The notes under the pieces were generated by a model that ran no database searches, had not been told where the DNA came from, and saw only the letters and a program-made list of their open reading frames with translations. Positions 59,401-64,000 of a DNA stretch of 64,000 nt are shown one piece after another; position 1 is the stretch's first letter, and every line of letters begins with the position of its first letter. The position numbers were made by a program, and so were the translations under genes. The DNA comes from Smittia aterrima. Its lineage: Eukaryota > Arthropoda > Insecta > Diptera > Chironomidae. The DNA lies in contig CP093829.1 of the NCBI GenBank assembly GCA_033063855.1, positions 12,989,537 to 13,053,536 of the forward strand. The letters are read 5' to 3'.

Positions 59401-62381
59401 AATCATGATCTCGTTAGTCTCAGTTGAGCTGTAGAGCGTCGTAAACTTGCAAAGTGTTAGGACGATCGCATCGAACTCTTCATAAAGATTGAAGTGTGAC
59501 GAGATTGCTGCAGCTTGAATGAAGCCTTCCATGATTTTTTTGATAACAGGAACTTCTGAGACTTTGTCGAACAGCGATCCAAGTGCTGCAAGCTGTAAGA
59601 TTAAAATAAATAGATTTTCGTTCTAATTTAAAATTTGTTGACCTCACCGTCGATCCCCAAGTAAGTTGAAATAATTGTTTGTCGTAAATTGGGTCAAGGA
59701 CGTGAGAGAATTCCCCATCTTTGCCTTCACCTCTTCGCAGCAGAACTTTCCACAAATAATTTTCTCTGACCAAACCAGTTTGTTCAGCTGGCATGATGAT
59801 CTCTTCGCTCCTAAAATATTTAAACAAATTATTATTTGCTTCAATCTTTATCAATAAACTTACTTGATAGCATTGAAGACTTCCTTGAGCATCTCTTGCT
59901 CAAAATCTAAGTTTCCATTCAAGCCTCTCAGATTTTTGGTAAAATCATCAACTGTCATGGGTATGTTAAGCTTTTTTGCGTTGTGATTATGCTGATCCAT
60001 GTTCAACATGATAATAGCATAAGCTAAACGGAAAGCTGCGTCTGTGTTAGCGAAGGGTTCGTTATTGCAGTTGTGCCAATGATCAGCGAAATGTTCCATA
60101 ACCAAGAAGATGAGCGGTGCCTCTCCAGGCAATCGGAATGTCTCGAGATATAATCGTAAAGCTTTGTCAATTCTCGTTGCGGTAAAATCAAAAGATTTAA
60201 CGAAAACTTCAAGAATTCCTTTCTCGACGTTTTTCTTCTTACTGATGTACTCGCCAATCATCTTCTTATCAAGACCAGGTGATTCTCGAAGATAATGGGC
60301 AATCTCTAATGGGTCCAATGTCGCGTTCAATATACCATTTTCTTGAAGGAACTGTATTCCCTTTTCAGGCCGCTGATTAAATAGATCGGTTCCTTGAGAT
60401 AAAATTCTTTTCTTATGCTTGATCTCTTCCATCTTCTGCTCTGTGAGAACCTCGCCCACTCTAGGTTTTCCTGTGAACCTATTAGTCAATGAATTGTATT
60501 GAATAAAGGTGTCCATTTTTTCAACGTGAACGTCAGATTCGGATGAATCGTTAAACATATCGGATCGTGCTGAGGAATTGTTCCTGGAATGTCTCTTATA
60601 GACGATTTGGTTTCCCTTCTTCTCGTTTAAGCAATTTCGATTGATAGCAGCGATTATCGTCAGAAGGGCGTCGAGTGACAACAGTTGTGTTCCTGTTATG
60701 ATAAATGGTAAGACAAGAAACTAATGAAAAAAAACCAAACTTACCAGAAATAGCAGGAGACGTTGCTGCTGAGAGTGCATTCTTCGATAGAAGCTTGATG
60801 ATATTTTCGAAAATATTGTTGCAATACAAGTCGCAATCGTAATTGATGTAAACCTCTGCGGCAAAGCCAGGAATACGAAGCAGTTGGAGAAGGTTATCTA
60901 ACGCTAACTCTCGGATTTCGTAGGTAACTCGTTGACTCTCACTTCCAATAATGTCTGTGAGCTTAATAATGAAGTTCTCAAGTTGGAGCTTCAAGTGGAA
61001 TCTCAAAGATTCGAACAACAAGAAGCAAACTTGAAGATTTGCGGCAAAAATTGGTAAACGCTCCGAGTTTAGAAGGGAGAACAGATTCCGGCAAAGTTCA
61101 TCTTTGACTAATGTTGTCAGCGAATAAAAATTTCCAATGTTATCCGAAGCTACTTCGAAGACGACAGTTAAAAGGTTGAGAGCAATGTGAATGACATTTT
61201 CGTTGTTTTGTGTGTCCATAGGATTGCACAATGAGATTAAAAATCTGAAGAGCTCACGAATACATGGAATTCCGTAAGGAACATAAGTATCCACGTCATG
61301 TGTAAAGCGAACTCCCACCGAGTTTACGTATTCGTCTTTCGGTAATTCGGTAACGATGTTCTCTTCTTCAATTACTGCAACCGGTTCTTCCTCAGAAACT
61401 GGAATCTCATCATCAACTTCGCTCATTTCGTCTTGTTTTAATGGTTTTGATTCTTCCAATTCGATTTCTGCTTCTGGAGCTTTCGCTGACGAAGTCGGCT
61501 TATCATTGAGGTCGTTGATTGACTTTGTCTTTGAATTCTTTGGCAGATTCTCGGGACGAATTTTAAGAAGCTTAATGTTAAAATTGTTGAGATCCTCTAC
61601 GAACTGCGGAAGTCTCATGAACAACAGGTGAATCATATCTTTTAACGCCTGCTCAGCTGTTCGTCTTAGTAGTTCTACGAGATATAAACCATGTTTAAGA
61701 TGAGAAAAGATGATGATCGTGGGAAACTTACCATTCAATCTTGTCTCAAAACAAATCCTGAAACAGCTAAGAATGATTTCGCAGACACTTTCATTTGACA
61801 AAAAACTTCCTTCGGGGCTCAACATTAAACTTCTCAGCACTTGAACAATTTTTAAAAGCACAACACCGTCTGAATTATTATCTCCACCCACAAAACGGGC
61901 ATGAGTGACAGCATCAGCGATATTTTGAACGATGCTGGCTTTGCTGGAATTTGTTGGATCTGAAAGAAAATAGATGTCAACATATTGAACGATGAATGAC
62001 AATGCAAGGACTTACCAATTAACCCATAGGAAAGAAATTTGTTGAGAGCTGACAATGCAATGCTTGTTATTGGACCAGTTGTCTCTTCCGAACGAATCGC
62101 TTCCAGGAACGGGGACAAGTAAATTTCTGGAGAAATCATTTTCAAATCCTCAATCTGAAGCAAAGCTTCCTTTAGCTCATTGAATGACTTGGATAAGCCA
62201 TCAGAGTTGTCGTACTGTCGATGAGGATAAACGTTCAAGAAACATAGCAATGTCATTAATTTAGTTTTCTTCTCTTTACCTGATAAGAGTTCCACGAATT
62301 CCTTGATGTTCTCCTCGTCGCTGTCATTATCGTGGATAACTCTCCGCGCACCACAAAGATTCCATTGCCTGGAATACTCAT
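56500..62381 (-). CDS. garz: garz (gartenzwerg), GBF1-type Arf guanine nucleotide exchange factor
   Basis: Complete nine-exon gene: 62280-62381, 62016-62214, 61732-61959, 60745-61674, 59864-60692, 59648-59810, 57345-59592, 57080-57285 and 56500-57024, 1809 residues with all phases consistent. GBF1 activates Arf1 at cis-Golgi membranes for COPI coat recruitment. The N-terminal DCB/HUS region starts MSIPGNGIFVVRGEL and includes EAIRSEETTGPI. An acidic Ser-rich insert follows (about residues 265-310). The Sec7 domain lies at about 580-765, with the catalytic glutamate in FRLPGEAPLI and groove residues in MLNMDQHNHN. HDS1-3 repeats occupy the large 2.2-kb exon. The C-terminus is Pro/Gln-rich and ends PGSELFNRP. 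Length is close to human GBF1 (about 1860). The start lies 189 bp below the stop of the upstream gene, so the promoter is compact. Confidence 0.95.
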
Positions 62382-62569
62382 GGCTTCGCCAACACTTTAA
62401 ATTTGGCTTCGTTTAAATAGATTTTTGCGAATTTTTACTTAATTTTCTCTTCTTGCTGACGACGATTGTTGAAACTCAAAAAAAAATTACTAAACTCACC
62501 ACAGATATATTTTTCAAATAAATTTACCAACTGTCGATTTGAGTGGAATTGTATTCTATATTTATTTCA

Positions 62570-63939
62570 TTATTCTGTAAATTCAAAGTCTTGTTCATCA
62601 CATATTGACACAAGGTTTTCATCATCATCGTTGTTTTCAAATAAAGAAGAATCGAAGTTTGAGATTTCTTCTAATTCACTTTCTTCTTCGTCAACTTGAT
62701 CCTCGGGCTTTTCATTTTTTCTTCCAGTGTTTGCTTTGCATGACGTTGTCTCCATTTGACGTCTACTTTTGTCTCGCTGTTGTTCCTGAAGTCGCATTTT
62801 GTGTTGTAACAGAATTTTCGAGCACAAGAAGTTATTAATTTGATCCAGATCCATTATTCGGCCAAAGAAGGTAAGGCTATGTGCCGCGTTGACGACTCGA
62901 GCGTAAAAGAGTCTGAAGTTTGGAAAAGATTTAACTTCAACATCTCGATTAGCTTTCTCGATAACTCCAAAGTGAATTAACATATCGAAGCTCACAATAG
63001 TATGAAGTATATAAGAAAGCATGCTATCAGCGTTGTCAACCTTAACTTTGGAATGGGCCATTGAATGTCGTTTAACCATCAACTCCAGAAACTCTCTATT
63101 GCCGAGATCACGATTGAATTTATGCAACGTTTCTAAATTGCGAATCGGCATTTGAGGACATCTCACAAATTTATTTCCATTCTCGTCTTCGGATTTTTCA
63201 AGTGGTGCAGACATGAATTTTTTGGTTGTTTGCATTTCGCTTAGTTGCGAATCAGCTAAACGTTTTTGAGATGTTGCTGGTGTTACAGTTGTGGTGCACA
63301 TATTCTTAAGAATATAATTAATGCCATCTGTCATTTTTTGCATTTTATCCTGCATTTGCATCATCTCTCTTCTGCAATTAATTAGCGTTTTACACAATTC
63401 TCTTTTCTGCTTTTGAAGCTTCTGAATTTGCATTTGTGAAACAGAATCAGAACTAGGATTCTTTTTATGGTCACTTTCAACCACAGGAATGAATCTTGAT
63501 TCTACTGACGTAAACCACTTCGGTTTTATTTTCTGAATAGTTGGATGACCACCTTGAGACGAATTTAATGATCCGGAAGGAATGATACTTTTTTTAACAG
63601 ATGATGTAGGAATTTCTTTTGCTTTTACTGTATTCGTCCTTCTTGTTTTTTCAGTCAACAACCGTAATTGAGCGTGAAGTGCATCTTTTACTTTGGCATG
63701 CGGAGATAGTTTATCATTCTTTGTCACAATTAAATCCTTTACAGGCATCTCCTTTTTCAATACATTTCTTGTTATTGTTACATTTCCAAGTTGCTTAACG
63801 ACGATACTTTGCTTTAGGTTTTCTGGTTCCGAATTAAGCTGTTTCGGAGTTTTAATAGATATTGCTTGAATCAGTTCCTTTTTGGGTTTCGACATTTCGA
63901 GAACTGCTTTCTTCATTGTTTTGGCCAATTCTTCCGACA
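62570..63939 (-). CDS. unknown protein with coiled coil and possible DUF4806-like domain, 3' part
   Basis: One exon of 1370 bp follows an acceptor (CGTTTTAG, 63940-63947) and is open to its stop at 62570, giving about 456 residues. Upstream exons lie outside the window. The N-terminal half is Lys/Ser/Thr-rich and low-complexity. A coiled coil follows (about residues 160-210, KLQKQKRELCKTLINCRREM). Then comes a compact region with LETLHKFNRDLGNREFLELM, SMLSYILHTIVSFDMLIHFG and FPNFRLFYARVVNAAHS, whose pattern resembles the DUF4806 domain found in insect nuclear and transposon-derived proteins. The end is very acidic (EEESELEEISNF, NNDDDENL). The domain call is by eye and moderate. The function is unknown; a nuclear location would fit the charge. 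Confidence 0.75.
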
Positions 63940-64000
63940 CTAAAACGAGATTCAAAAAGTTAGCGGGAATTTCAAATTAATAACAAAAATGTACTACTTG

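Noticed and set aside
61356..61631. Ser-rich plus-strand frame within garz
   Set aside because: Antisense shadow of the acidic insert of garz (GAA/GAT codons read as Ser codons).
1..64000. CRISPR arrays, bacterial operons, transposase or reverse-transcriptase genes
   Set aside because: None found: the window has eukaryotic spliced genes throughout, no regular direct-repeat arrays and no frame with transposase or reverse-transcriptase motifs.

Overview
The window is nuclear DNA from an insect, almost certainly a fly (Diptera). The support is AT-rich DNA, compact spliceosomal genes with introns mostly of 55-80 bp, a U2 snRNA gene, and clear orthologs of fly genes: misshapen, Shal, Ate1, garz, a KCTD1/15 gene (twz in Drosophila) and a leucokinin precursor. 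The kinins end in FHSWG, as in Drosophila and mosquitoes. The small introns and many small secreted-peptide genes would suit a nematoceran such as a midge, but that is inference. Gene models below were assembled by hand from splice sites and reading-frame continuity.

Layout. 1-3440 (+): 3' part of misshapen (msn), with its CNH domain. 4356-12084: three genes for secreted, probably cuticular proteins with (S/A)G-x-Y repeats. The first (-) ends in a Gly-Pro-Pro tail built from a chain of tiny exons, four of them 9 bp long. The other two (+) are tandem paralogs. 12371-13613 (-): KCTD1/15-type BTB gene. 13614-27647: about 14 kb without a recognisable gene, holding a partial tandem duplication (about 16.5-18.2 and 19.15-20.2 kb) and further diverged copies. 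27648-27921 (+): a two-exon gene for a 70-residue secreted peptide rich in N-glycosylation sequons. 30087-32453 (-): Shal Kv4 potassium channel, followed upstream by about 7.7 kb without a gene. 40129-42841 (-): a Cys-rich peptide gene, a candidate short peptide and the leucokinin (Lk) precursor with two kinins. 44947-47902 (+): COMMD4 and Ate1, the latter with two interchangeable internal exons. 48099-54104 (-): two paralogous SLC17-type transporters with a U2 snRNA gene between them. 54860-55772 (-): two small Cys-rich secreted peptides ending in CCVLV. 56500-62381 (-): garz, the GBF1-type Arf exchange factor, complete in nine exons. 62570-63939 (-): 3' part of an unknown protein with a coiled coil and a possible DUF4806-like domain.

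There is no operon-like organisation. The genes are unrelated housekeeping, neuronal, cuticle and secreted-peptide functions. Local relationships are tandem duplication (cuticle-like pair, transporters, CCVLV peptides) and close same-strand packing (garz starts 189 bp below the preceding stop codon). The most notable points are the Gly-splitting micro-exon chain, the leucokinin precursor, the Cys-rich peptides with beta-defensin-like spacing, and the paired Ate1 exons.
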